From the NCBI GenBank assembly GCA_030598905.1, contig JAUVPA010000098.1, forward strand, positions 1-6,600: 6,600 bases of DNA. Reading direction: 5' to 3'. The notes beneath the pieces were generated by a model. That model did no database searches. It was not told the origin of the DNA and saw only the letters and a list, made by a program, of their open reading frames with translations. A program made the position numbers and the translations under genes. The DNA is from Acidimicrobiia bacterium (GTDB lineage: Bacteria; Actinomycetota; Acidimicrobiia; Spongiisociales; UBA5794). Below are positions 1-6,600 of this stretch, one piece after another. Each line of letters starts with the position of its first letter. The stretch's first letter is position 1.

Positions 1-1367
1 GTGCCGGCATAGCGGGACTCACGACGGGCGCGCTTCTTGCCAAAGAAGGCAAGTCTGTCGCGGTCTTCGAGAAAGGTGTGGTTCCCGGTGGCCGCGCCCT
101 CGAAGTAGAAGAGGACGGGTTCAAGATCCTGCTCGGCGGTCATCTCCTGGAGGATGGGGGGACCGGGATCACGAGGATCATGGAGCACCTCGGCAAGCGC
201 CTCGTACATGGAGAAGTCAACCGCGAGATGCCCGTATGGGACGAGAAGGCCGAGCGGTGGGAATCGATTCGCGACCGCTACAAGGTCGGCGACCGATCCG
301 AGATGCGTCGCCTGGTGCATACGCTGGTTGAGACACCCTTCGAAGACTTCGACGATTGGGACGACAGGCCGCTTCGGGCCTGGATGGTGGAGCACACGAG
401 CGACGAAGGAATCATCGACCTGTTCGAGTTCCTCGCGATGCTCGAGTACTTGACGGACAAGCCAGAAGACCACGCCGCCAGCGAGAACCTGTACGGCCGG
501 AAGATGCACTACATCGAGCAACAGACCGCCGGATACTCCTTTTGGCCTGAGCAAGGTTGGGACGGAATGGTGGCCGACCTGGCGGACGCCATGATGCAAC
601 ATGGCGGCAGGCTGAATCTCGGAACCCCCGTCACTCGCGTGGTCATTGAAGGGGGCGAAGTCAAGGGAGTCCTCGTCGAGAGCAGACCGAAGTCATTGCC
701 GAATCAGATTCTTGGGGAGGACTTCATCGCCGCTCCCTGTGTTGTCAGCACCCTGCCCGTGTGGAATGTGCTCGACGTCGTGCCCGCCGAGGCCCTCCCC
801 GACTGGTACGCAGGCCAGATCCGTTACCTCGCCCAGGATCATTTCAGAGTGAGCTGGCTGGGGCTCTACCTCGCAACAGAAGAGCCGGTCCATCACTTTG
901 ACCCTCGCGAGTTGGCGGCCTGGATGCACGATCCAGTCGCCGGGTTGGCGGGGTGGTTCTTCACGCAGTCCGCCGTCGATCCCCAGAGTGCCCCCGATGG
1001 GCTCCACCTCCACGTCATGGGGGGTGTCATCGACCCGCGTCGCGCCGGCGATCAGACATACATCCGCGACACCTTCCCGAAGTGGGAAGAAGGTCTGTAC
1101 ACGATGTACCCCGGCCTTCGTGGTGCCGTGTGGAGGCGGCCCCATCTGGTTCACGACCCCTCGTACAACGTCATCCAGAAGCCCATGCTCGTCGGCAAGT
1201 ACCGACCGCGGTGGAGCGCCCCGAACATCGATGGGTTGTATTTCGCCAGCGAGACATTCAGAAGCCGCGGGGTAGGAGTCGACAGAGCCGCGCGTGCCGG
1301 TCTCACCGTTGTCGAGGACTACCTTGGCCGAAGGCTTCCCGGATTCGACGAGACCTGGCGATACTGA
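1..1367 (+). CDS. FAD-dependent oxidoreductase, phytoene desaturase-like (5' partial)
   Basis: A flavoprotein of the phytoene desaturase/carotenoid isomerase-like superfamily (COG1233 type). Such enzymes use bound FAD to desaturate, isomerise or oxidise hydrophobic substrates; the substrate here is unknown. The reading frame is open to the first base, where the codons read as the tail of a Rossmann dinucleotide fold: (G)AGIAGL near bases 1-20, an acidic strand end VAVFEK at 57-74 (the Glu usually holds the FAD ribose), then GGRA at 87-98. A mid-protein strand pair typical of the family (TPVTRVVIEGGEVKGV, then CVVSTLP) follows. The C-terminal FAD-binding segment GLYFASETFRSRGVGVDRA lies at 1233-1289, with Ser-Glu where many relatives have Gly-Asp. 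Roughly ten N-terminal residues lie outside the window, so 1 is not the start; the GTG at 78 falls after the FAD motif and cannot be the true start. No signal peptide can be judged. It precedes two acyl-CoA ligases on the same strand, which suggests a shared catabolic route. Family confident, reaction not. Confidence 0.9.
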   Translation, partial: AGIAGLTTGALLAKEGKSVAVFEKGVVPGGRALEVEEDGFKILLGGHLLEDGGTGITRIMEHLGKRLVHGEVNREMPVWDEKAERWESIRDRYKVGDRSEMRRLVHTLVETPFEDFDDWDDRPLRAWMVEHTSDEGIIDLFEFLAMLEYLTDKPEDHAASENLYGRKMHYIEQQTAGYSFWPEQGWDGMVADLADAMMQHGGRLNLGTPVTRVVIEGGEVKGVLVESRPKSLPNQILGEDFIAAPCVVSTLPVWNVLDVVPAEALPDWYAGQIRYLAQDHFRVSWLGLYLATEEPVHHFDPRELAAWMHDPVAGLAGWFFTQSAVDPQSAPDGLHLHVMGGVIDPRRAGDQTYIRDTFPKWEEGLYTMYPGLRGAVWRRPHLVHDPSYNVIQKPMLVGKYRPRWSAPNIDGLYFASETFRSRGVGVDRAARAGLTVVEDYLGRRLPGFDETWRY

Positions 1368-1424
1368 CGGACCGCGAGCGGACGAGGCACCACACCATCG
1401 TTGCATTCGGACGTGTGAAAAGCC

Positions 1425-1436
1425 GGAGCGGGGAGG
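1425..1436 (+). promoter_or_regulatory. Ribosome binding site for the first acyl-CoA ligase
   Basis: A purine-rich stretch, GGAGCGGGGAGG, precedes two consecutive in-frame ATG codons at 1438 and 1441. GGAGG at 1432-1436 leaves only 1 base before the first ATG but 4 before the second. The upstream GGAG at 1425-1428 would instead fit the ATG at 1438 with 9 bases. I annotate 1441; 1438 is equally defensible and adds one Met. The remaining 73-base gap after the oxidoreductase shows no convincing promoter or terminator. Confidence 0.6.
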
Positions 1437-1440
1437 GATG

Positions 1441-3045
1441 ATGAGCGGTCAACAGGTCCGGATGTACCGCGGCGACTGGATCGTGTCGTCGTTGCTGTTG
1501 GATCGTGCCGAGCGGTTCGGATCGGAGACCGCCGTTTTTTCGCACGACGGCGATCTCTCGTGGAGTGACCTCGTCGATCGAGCCGCCAGGTTCGGAGGGT
1601 TTCTCGAGGGGATCGGTATCGAGCCGGGGGATCGGGTGGCGACGATGCTGCCCTCGACAATCGAATACATGGCCGTCTGGCACGGGATCGTATGGCGCAA
1701 CGCCATCGACGTCCCTATCAACAACGAGTACAAGGGTCTTTTCCTCGAGCACATCCTCCTTGACTCCGGAGCCCGCGCTTTGGTGATCGATGGGCGCTGG
1801 GTCGATCGCTTGAACGCGATCGAACTGACGGACCTCGAACATGTGATTGTGCTCGGCCGGACCGAAACCGCACTTCCCACAGGTCTCGTGCGCCACGCGT
1901 ACGAGGGCGCGATGAAGGCGAACACCGGTTCGCTGGTGCCCAGGACGGATACCGACCTGACGTACATCATGTACACATCGGGTACCACCGGGCCCGCCAA
2001 GGGCGCGGTGCACAACAACCGCAGCTCGATGCACTACATCATGCCCTTCGTTGAGGGCCTGGATCTCACCGACGACGACGTGTGTTACTCGATGTTTCCG
2101 TTGTTCCATCAAATGGGGCGTTCGGCTTGCACGACGGCTGCGTTCTGGGTCGGCAATCCTGTTGTGCTGCGCCAGAGCTTCACGGTGAGCGGCTTCTGGG
2201 AGGACATCAAGCAGTCCGGGGCGACGTGGATGGGTTATTTCGGAGCCGTTGTCGCTTTCTTGTGGAACCAGGAGCCTGGGCTCGGTGATGCCGACCACAG
2301 GCTCACAAGAGCCTTCGGATCGAGTGCCCCGGGCGAGCTCATCGAACCCTGGCGCGACCGCTTCGGTGTGACGTTGTACGAGGTCTACGGCTCGACCGAG
2401 ATCGGTCTCGGATCTGGTCTTGGTTCTGGTCCGCCGAAGCTCGGCACGATGGGCTTGCCGTGTCGCCAGGTCGAGGTCCAGATCGTCGACGAAAACGATG
2501 ATCAGGTCCCGACGGGCGCTGTCGGAGAAGCGGTCTGGAGGCCAAAGGAGGCGTACGCGATCTTTCAGGGCTACTGGAATCAACCGGAGGCGACGGTCGA
2601 TGCCTGGCGCAACCTGTGGTTTCACTCTGGCGACGCCGCGCTCCTGGATGAGGACGGCTACTTCATCTTCAAAGATCGGATCAAGGACTCGATCCGCCGT
2701 CGCGGCGAGAACATCTCATCGTTCGCCGTTGAGGAGTCGGTCCGCAACGAGCCGGGCATCGTCGAATGTGCTGCGTTTGCCGTGGTATCGGAGGTTGCGG
2801 AAACCGAAGAAGAGGTCATGGTTGCTGTGGTGCCCGAGCCGAACGCCCCGCCCGACATCGCGGCTCTGTTCCGTACGCTGTGCGAGACGATGCCGCGCCA
2901 TGCGGTACCTCGCTTCCTGCGCTTCATGGACGAGCTCCCGAAGACGCCGACCCAACGTGTCCAGAAGTTCAAACTGCGCGAAGCGGGTGTCACCACCGAT
3001 ACATACGATCGCGAGGCCATGGGCATCTATCCGGCGAAGAGCTGA
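1441..3045 (+). CDS. AMP-dependent acyl-CoA ligase, DitJ/CaiC-like branch, with Arg at the A10 Lys position
   Basis: A 534-residue ANL-superfamily enzyme expected to activate a carboxylic acid with ATP to an acyl-AMP and transfer it to CoA in the cytoplasm. Motifs in order: A3 phosphate loop YTSGTTGPAKG (178-188); the segment FPLFHQMGRS; A5 YEVYGSTE (313-320); A7 WFHSGD (393-398); hinge and A8 DRIKDSIRRRGENISS (412-427); A10 PKTPTQRVQKFKLRE (500-514). The IRRRGENIS signature and overall length match the DitJ/CaiC-like branch, known from diterpenoid and carnitine metabolism; I infer the branch from memory of motifs. Odd points: residue 506 is Arg where the adenylation Lys normally lies, and a GLGS-GLGS duplication follows A5. 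The frame stays open upstream to an ATG at 1294, but that would overlap the oxidoreductase and adds unconserved residues. It lies 73 bases after the oxidoreductase and 68 before the second ligase. Ligase fold is sure; substrate unknown. Confidence 0.93.
   Translation: MSGQQVRMYRGDWIVSSLLLDRAERFGSETAVFSHDGDLSWSDLVDRAARFGGFLEGIGIEPGDRVATMLPSTIEYMAVWHGIVWRNAIDVPINNEYKGLFLEHILLDSGARALVIDGRWVDRLNAIELTDLEHVIVLGRTETALPTGLVRHAYEGAMKANTGSLVPRTDTDLTYIMYTSGTTGPAKGAVHNNRSSMHYIMPFVEGLDLTDDDVCYSMFPLFHQMGRSACTTAAFWVGNPVVLRQSFTVSGFWEDIKQSGATWMGYFGAVVAFLWNQEPGLGDADHRLTRAFGSSAPGELIEPWRDRFGVTLYEVYGSTEIGLGSGLGSGPPKLGTMGLPCRQVEVQIVDENDDQVPTGAVGEAVWRPKEAYAIFQGYWNQPEATVDAWRNLWFHSGDAALLDEDGYFIFKDRIKDSIRRRGENISSFAVEESVRNEPGIVECAAFAVVSEVAETEEEVMVAVVPEPNAPPDIAALFRTLCETMPRHAVPRFLRFMDELPKTPTQRVQKFKLREAGVTTDTYDREAMGIYPAKS
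2404..2427 (+). repeat. Tandem 12-base repeat encoding GLGS-GLGS
   Basis: Two adjacent 12-base units, GGTCTCGGATCT and GGTCTTGGTTCT, match at 10 of 12 positions and encode Gly-Leu-Gly-Ser twice (residues 322-329 of the first ligase). A further GGT follows. The repeat sits directly after the A5 motif YGSTE, in a loop that in ANL enzymes lies near the nucleotide and acyl pocket. The synonymous differences suggest it is not a very recent duplication. Confidence 0.7.
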
Positions 3046-3057
3046 CAGGGAAACCCC

Positions 3058-3086
3058 GTGACATACCGCTCACCAGCAGATAGGTT
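3058..3086 (+). promoter_or_regulatory. Possible sigma-70-like promoter ahead of the second acyl-CoA ligase
   Basis: In the 68-base gap between the two ligase genes, GTGACA (3058-3063, five of six matches to TTGACA) is followed after exactly 17 bases by TAGGTT (3081-3086), which fits the TAnnnT pattern of actinobacterial -10 boxes. A start near 3093 would leave a leader of about 20 bases containing the ribosome binding site. Such matches occur by chance, and the gene may simply be read through from upstream. No operator-like inverted repeat is visible beside it. Confidence 0.3.
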
Positions 3087-3104
3087 TGCCGAACGTTTCC
3101 ATCG

Positions 3105-3109
3105 GGAGG
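3105..3109 (+). promoter_or_regulatory. Ribosome binding site that selects the GTG start of the second ligase
   Basis: GGAGG lies 4 bases before the GTG at 3114. An ATG at 3110-3112 abuts the motif with no spacing and is in another frame that continues as a non-conserved reading frame to about 3520. The GTG is therefore the start: its frame gives the conserved ligase, and the next in-frame start candidate falls inside the conserved N-terminal region. Confidence 0.65.
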
Positions 3110-3113
3110 ATGG

Positions 3114-4808
3114 GTGATTCGGCCACTCAGCGACTCAGATCGCAAAGCGGGCTGGATCGAGGTCACGACAATCGCCGAGTGCATCGACCGTGCCGCTGCG
3201 GAGTGGGGCCACGACGCCGTGTCGTTTCCCCACGAGAAAGCAACTTATCCGGAATTCGCGGCGCGTATCGACCACCTCGCTCGGGGGCTGATCGGACTGG
3301 GAATCGGACGCGGAGACAAGGTTGGCATCCTTCTTCCCCAGGGCATCGACTATCTGGCGCTTTTCAACGGCATCGCGAAGGTCGGCGCCATCGCCGTGCC
3401 GATCAATGCGCGATTCAAGTCTCGCGAGCTCAACCATGTGATCATCGACAGCGACATGCGGGCGTTGTTCACGAGCAGCGACCAACCCGAGTTCGTCGAC
3501 TGGCCCGGCCTCATCGTTGAGTCGCTGCCGTCGCTTGCCGAACAGCGTGGGCCACAGCTCCGGATCGACGAGGCACCGGAGCTACATCATCTGATCGACT
3601 TCGGCGGCTCGGCTCGTCGTCCCTACCTCACTCGCGCCGATTTTGATGATGCCGCGGCCGCCGTCGTTGCCGACGCGGTCGAGGTCCGTCGATATCAGGT
3701 CCGAGTCCGCGATACGGCGGCGATCATGTACACGTCGGGAACGACCGCCAATCCGAAGGGGGCCATGCTTTCTCACGAAGCCCTGATCCGTAAGGGCCTG
3801 GCGGTGGCAAGGACCCGACTGGGCCTCACCTCCGACGACAGAGTGTGGGCTCCACTGCCGCTGTACCACATCGGAGGTATCGCCTTTTCCTACGCGTGTT
3901 TCACGGTGGGGGCGACGTATTGCCATTCGTCATTCTTCGACCCCGACTCATCGCTGCGTCAGCTCGAAGAAGAACGCTGCACTGTTGCCCTTCCCTCGTT
4001 CGAGACGATTTGGCTTGCGATTCTCAACCATCCCGATTTCAGTTCAGCGGATCTTTCGGCGCTGCGCCTGGTCTTCAACGTGGGTGTGCCGGAGCGGTTG
4101 CGCCAGATGCAGGATCGGCTTCCCGACGCACCTCAGGTGTCGGGTTATGGGAGCACCGAAGCGTGTGCGTTCCTCACCCTCGGCGAAGCCGATGATCCGC
4201 TCGAAGCACGCATCAATACGGCAGGTCGTCCCCTGGCCGGCCTCGAGGTCCGCATCGTTGATCCGAAGACTGGTCGGGACTTGGGCCAGAGTGAAGTCGG
4301 TGAGATCGTCTTTCGTGGTTGGTCGAACTTCGATGGCTACTACAAGGACTCGAAGCGGACGGACGAGGCGATCGACGCCGACGGGTGGTTCCGTTCGGGC
4401 GATCTCGGCACGATGGATGACGAAGGGCGCCTTACTTTCGTGACTCGCCTCAAGGACATGCTGAAGGTAGGTGGCGAGAATGTGGCGGCTGCCGAAATCG
4501 AGGGTTATTTGATCACGCACCCCGCGGTGATGATGGCCCAGGTCGTCGCGGCGCCGGACGCTCGATACGTCGAAGTTCCAGCGGCCTATCTGGTGCTGGA
4601 GCCTGGCCAGTCCGTGACGGAGCAAGAGATCATCGACTATTGCCTTGGACAGATCGCGACGTTCAAAGTGCCCCGCTACGTACGCGTGGTCGACGAGTGG
4701 CCGATGTCCGGAACGAAGATCAAGAAGTATGTGTTGCGGGAGCGCCTGTCAAAGGAGCTGCGGGACGCCGGTATTGACGAAGCGCCCAAGCTCGCCGCAT
4801 CCGTGTGA
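3114..4808 (+). CDS. AMP-dependent acyl-CoA ligase, FadD-like
   Basis: A 564-residue ANL-superfamily acyl-CoA synthetase, predicted to convert a fatty or other carboxylic acid, ATP and CoA to acyl-CoA in the cytoplasm. Motifs: A3 YTSGTTANPKG (206-216), with Ala-Asn in the variable part of the loop as in many FadD-like proteins; PLYHIGG in the acyl-pocket region; A5 GYGSTE (344-349); A7 GWFRSGDLG (424-432); hinge and A8 TRLKDMLKVGGENV (444-457); A10 WPMSGTKIKK (529-538) with the expected catalytic Lys at 535. All residues needed for both half-reactions appear present. It starts with GTG and has no signal peptide or membrane segment. It is not a recent duplicate of the ligase just upstream: the A3, A8 and A10 motifs differ in style, so the two probably act on different acids or at different steps. 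Its stop lies 31 bases from that of the convergent hydrolase gene. Substrate chain length cannot be told. Confidence 0.94.
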   Translation: MIRPLSDSDRKAGWIEVTTIAECIDRAAAEWGHDAVSFPHEKATYPEFAARIDHLARGLIGLGIGRGDKVGILLPQGIDYLALFNGIAKVGAIAVPINARFKSRELNHVIIDSDMRALFTSSDQPEFVDWPGLIVESLPSLAEQRGPQLRIDEAPELHHLIDFGGSARRPYLTRADFDDAAAAVVADAVEVRRYQVRVRDTAAIMYTSGTTANPKGAMLSHEALIRKGLAVARTRLGLTSDDRVWAPLPLYHIGGIAFSYACFTVGATYCHSSFFDPDSSLRQLEEERCTVALPSFETIWLAILNHPDFSSADLSALRLVFNVGVPERLRQMQDRLPDAPQVSGYGSTEACAFLTLGEADDPLEARINTAGRPLAGLEVRIVDPKTGRDLGQSEVGEIVFRGWSNFDGYYKDSKRTDEAIDADGWFRSGDLGTMDDEGRLTFVTRLKDMLKVGGENVAAAEIEGYLITHPAVMMAQVVAAPDARYVEVPAAYLVLEPGQSVTEQEIIDYCLGQIATFKVPRYVRVVDEWPMSGTKIKKYVLRERLSKELRDAGIDEAPKLAASV

Positions 4809-4839
4809 CCACCGAGGTGAGTCTTGCGGCTCGTCTCCG
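4809..4839. other. Convergent intergenic gap without visible terminator
   Basis: Only 31 bases separate the stop of the second ligase from the stop of the oppositely oriented hydrolase. I find no stem of useful length and no T-run on either strand; the best pairing is a 3-4 bp CACC/GGTG match with too small a loop. Transcripts from the two sides may therefore overlap, or end by a factor-dependent mechanism. Confidence 0.55.
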
Positions 4840-6522
4840 TCATTCGCCGATTGGCAGCAGCACTGAGGTTGCACGTTTCCGGTTCCGATAGATCCTGTGA
4901 GTGACGGTCGACATTCGGGTCGCAAGAAGGCTCGGCTCACCGGTCCCGAGATTGCGGTCGAAGCGGGGGAAGTTGGAGTGGCTGATGCGCAGATGCAGCC
5001 GATCTCCCCGCTCGACACGTACCGCGGTGGCGAGGAGATCGACCTCGACGTGGGCATCGCCGGGGTCGCCGGTCCACCTCGTGATCCCGTCACACAGATT
5101 CATCACGCGGCCGTCGGCGTGTTCGATGGACAGCGTGACTGTGATGTCCGTTGAAGGGGAAGACGCCGAGAAGTGCACTGACGCACGTACGGGGCCGACG
5201 ATCTCCATGGGCTGCTGCAGCGGCTCGGTGCGGTACACAGCAGAATCCGGCCGCTCGTCGAGATCAGAGTGATCCTGGGGGCCTTGCGGCAGGCCGGGGA
5301 CCGTGCAGCCACCGAGTGTGGGGACGGGATCGGTGGGATCGTATACCGTGGAGTCGAACGCCTCCTCGTCGGTTGGAGTGGTCTCACTCAGCGTCCCGTA
5401 TGGGCCGACGAAGAGGGTCCGCCATCGTGTCCCGGGTACAGGCCACGCCACGGTGTCCCGCCACTCGTTGGCTCCCATCACGAAGTAGCGAACCGGTGAT
5501 GCGGGGCGCGGACTTCCTCTTCCCAGAACGTCATCGAAGAAGTCGAGTTGCACGTCGGTGAATGGAATTCCCGCGCTCTGCCCGAAATCCAAGGCACCGG
5601 CTGTCGTGTTCTCCGGTCCCGGGAGGGAGTTCTCCCACGGCCCGATGATCATCCTCGACTGGTTTCTCGCCACTTCTGTGGCGCCCGAACTCGTGACGGC
5701 CCGGTAGCCCTCATAGGCGCCGCGAAGGAACAGCTGGTACCAGCCCGACACGACCAGGACGGGGCAGCTGATGCGCCACGCGTTGCGTTCGGGACTGATG
5801 CGCTTCCAATACGGGTCAGCGGCGTGTGGGGCGGCGAGCCACGTGTTGTAGAAATCGGCAGCGCCGAGCAGTGGGGCTATGTCGCCGAGAGGGAGGTGTT
5901 CGAGCCATGGGCCGGCGACATCGAGCGAGTGCGAAGCGGTTGCCGCGAAGCTCGTGTCGTCTGCCTTGTCTCGATACGCAGGATTTGCCTGGATGCTGGC
6001 CGGCTCGATGCCGCGCCGCCGCTGTTCCTCGGGAAGCAAGTGGACGAGAGCCCAGAAGAGGTTGAACGCGAGCTGGAACGCGCCTCCCTGATAGATCCAC
6101 CCCTCAAAGATGTCCGATGCCGACAGCGCTGGCGCAATCGCCCGCAGGTGTTCGGGTCCTGCGATTGCCGCTAACCACTGCGTGGCGCCGAGATAGGAGC
6201 TGCCCGCCATGACGACGTCACCGTTGGAGAACTGCCGACTGCCGACCCAGTCGACGGTCTCTCGTCCATCGGCCATCTCCTGATGGAAAGGCGAGAACGT
6301 CCCATCGGAGGAGAAGCGACCGCGTGTGTCCTGCATGACCACCGCGTACCCGCGCTCGAGGCACCGGTCGATATCGATCATCTTCCGGGAGAGGGTCGAC
6401 GTGCGGTCGTACGCCGTTCGCATGAGTACGACCGGCGCCGGTGTTTTCGACGGGAGATAGACGTCACTGAGGAGGACGGTGCCGTCGCTCGTCGTCAAGC
6501 CAATGGTTTCGGCTGGATCCAT
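4840..6522 (-). CDS. CocE/NonD-family (S15) alpha/beta hydrolase with altered catalytic triad
   Basis: A 560-residue protein of the X-Pro dipeptidyl-peptidase/cocaine esterase family, whose members hydrolyse esters or amides using Ser-Asp-His. Domain order fits: an alpha/beta hydrolase core with an inserted helical cap (about residues 1-335) and a C-terminal jelly-roll (about 425-560). Visible motifs: RTAYDR (35-40, Tyr 38 aligning with the oxyanion Tyr of cocaine esterase), QDTRGRFSSDG (64-74) and the nucleophile elbow GSSYLG (107-112, Ser 109). At the triad Asp position, family GWYD, this protein has GWYQ (Gln 263). At the triad His position, family GPW-x-H, it has GPWEN (Asn 298). Everything around is intact and there is no frameshift, so it is a maintained gene, possibly a pseudoenzyme or one with changed chemistry. 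The ATG at 6522 has a strong ribosome binding site. There is no signal peptide, so it is probably cytoplasmic. It faces the ligase genes tail to tail; a shared pathway is only a guess. Confidence 0.9.
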   Translation of the reverse strand: MDPAETIGLTTSDGTVLLSDVYLPSKTPAPVVLMRTAYDRTSTLSRKMIDIDRCLERGYAVVMQDTRGRFSSDGTFSPFHQEMADGRETVDWVGSRQFSNGDVVMAGSSYLGATQWLAAIAGPEHLRAIAPALSASDIFEGWIYQGGAFQLAFNLFWALVHLLPEEQRRRGIEPASIQANPAYRDKADDTSFAATASHSLDVAGPWLEHLPLGDIAPLLGAADFYNTWLAAPHAADPYWKRISPERNAWRISCPVLVVSGWYQLFLRGAYEGYRAVTSSGATEVARNQSRMIIGPWENSLPGPENTTAGALDFGQSAGIPFTDVQLDFFDDVLGRGSPRPASPVRYFVMGANEWRDTVAWPVPGTRWRTLFVGPYGTLSETTPTDEEAFDSTVYDPTDPVPTLGGCTVPGLPQGPQDHSDLDERPDSAVYRTEPLQQPMEIVGPVRASVHFSASSPSTDITVTLSIEHADGRVMNLCDGITRWTGDPGDAHVEVDLLATAVRVERGDRLHLRISHSNFPRFDRNLGTGEPSLLATRMSTVTHRIYRNRKRATSVLLPIGE

Positions 6523-6528
6523 GGACAG

Positions 6529-6536
6529 TCTCCTTT
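6529..6536 (-). promoter_or_regulatory. Strong ribosome binding site of the hydrolase
   Basis: On the minus strand AAAGGAGA precedes the ATG at 6522, with 7 bases between GGAG and the start codon. This is the best-spaced Shine-Dalgarno sequence in the window and fixes the start. The rest of the flank, to 6600, shows no promoter I would defend. Confidence 0.8.
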
Positions 6537-6600
6537 GTCAGATCCGAGGTCTCTGCAGCCCCAGCAACAACGACCATACGCGAAGGAGAGCCTGGCGAAC

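Noticed and set aside
693..1406. 237-codon minus-strand open frame opposite the oxidoreductase
   Set aside because: No motif and no ribosome binding site evident; it lies wholly over a coding sequence with clear FAD-binding motifs.
1294..1440. In-frame upstream extension of the first ligase, starting at an ATG at 1294
   Set aside because: It would overlap the end of the oxidoreductase by 74 bases, adds residues with no ligase-like character, and lacks a ribosome binding site; the GGAGG-preceded ATGs at 1438/1441 are far better.
1368..1440. TTGCAT near 1400 as a -35 box for the ligase operon
   Set aside because: No acceptable -10 box lies 16-18 bases downstream.
1303..2625. 440-codon open frame on the minus strand opposite the first ligase
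   Set aside because: Its translation is Arg/His/Asp-rich with no recognisable domain. It is the usual high-GC shadow of the plus-strand ligase, whose motifs are unmistakable.
5548..6174. 208-codon plus-strand open frame inside the hydrolase region, and several smaller ones nearby
   Set aside because: They are antisense to an intact 560-residue CocE-family gene and have no protein-like motifs.
6585..6588. Plus-strand GGAG near the right edge as a ribosome binding site of a divergent gene
   Set aside because: No start codon lies in 6591-6600, and the next possible one would be too far away to pair with it.
6538..6600. Minus-strand frame, open from the window edge to a TGA at 6540-6538, that might be the end of a gene upstream of the hydrolase
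   Set aside because: Only 20 codons are visible, with no recognisable motif, and an open frame of this length is common in high-GC DNA. It is possible but not supportable from this window.

Overview
The window holds four long protein-coding genes on moderately high-GC DNA, packed with short gaps and with no RNA gene, insertion sequence, CRISPR array or tRNA that I can recognise. Base composition, frequent GTC/GAC/CGC-type codons, GGAGG ribosome binding sites and the enzyme families present suggest an actinobacterium. An Acidimicrobiia-like or similar environmental lineage is a guess from style, not proven by any marker gene here.

Layout, left to right. (1) Bases 1-1367, plus strand: the 3' part (all but about the first ten codons) of an FAD-dependent oxidoreductase of the phytoene-desaturase/COG1233 type. 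(2) Bases 1441-3045, plus: an ANL-superfamily acyl-CoA ligase of the DitJ/CaiC-like branch. (3) Bases 3114-4808, plus: a second, clearly different ANL acyl-CoA ligase (FadD-like). (4) Bases 4840-6522, minus: a CocE/NonD-type (peptidase S15) alpha/beta hydrolase with a C-terminal jelly-roll domain, facing the ligases tail to tail.

The three plus-strand genes are separated by 73 and 68 bases and look like one catabolic transcription unit: a flavoenzyme that oxidises or isomerises a hydrophobic substrate, and two ligases that load carboxylic acids onto CoA. A possible internal promoter lies just before the third gene. The hydrolase is transcribed convergently, with only 31 bases between stop codons. 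It could release an acid for the ligases, but nothing in the sequence proves the link. The substrate cannot be read from the sequence.

The most interesting signals are in active sites. The hydrolase keeps the nucleophile motif G-S-S-Y-L-G and the oxyanion Tyr, but the triad Asp position reads Gln (GWYQ instead of GWYD) and the triad His position reads Asn (GPWEN instead of GPW-x-H). The first ligase has Arg where the adenylation Lys of motif A10 normally sits, while the second ligase keeps the Lys. I see no evidence for a defence system, a mobile element or another multi-gene novelty.
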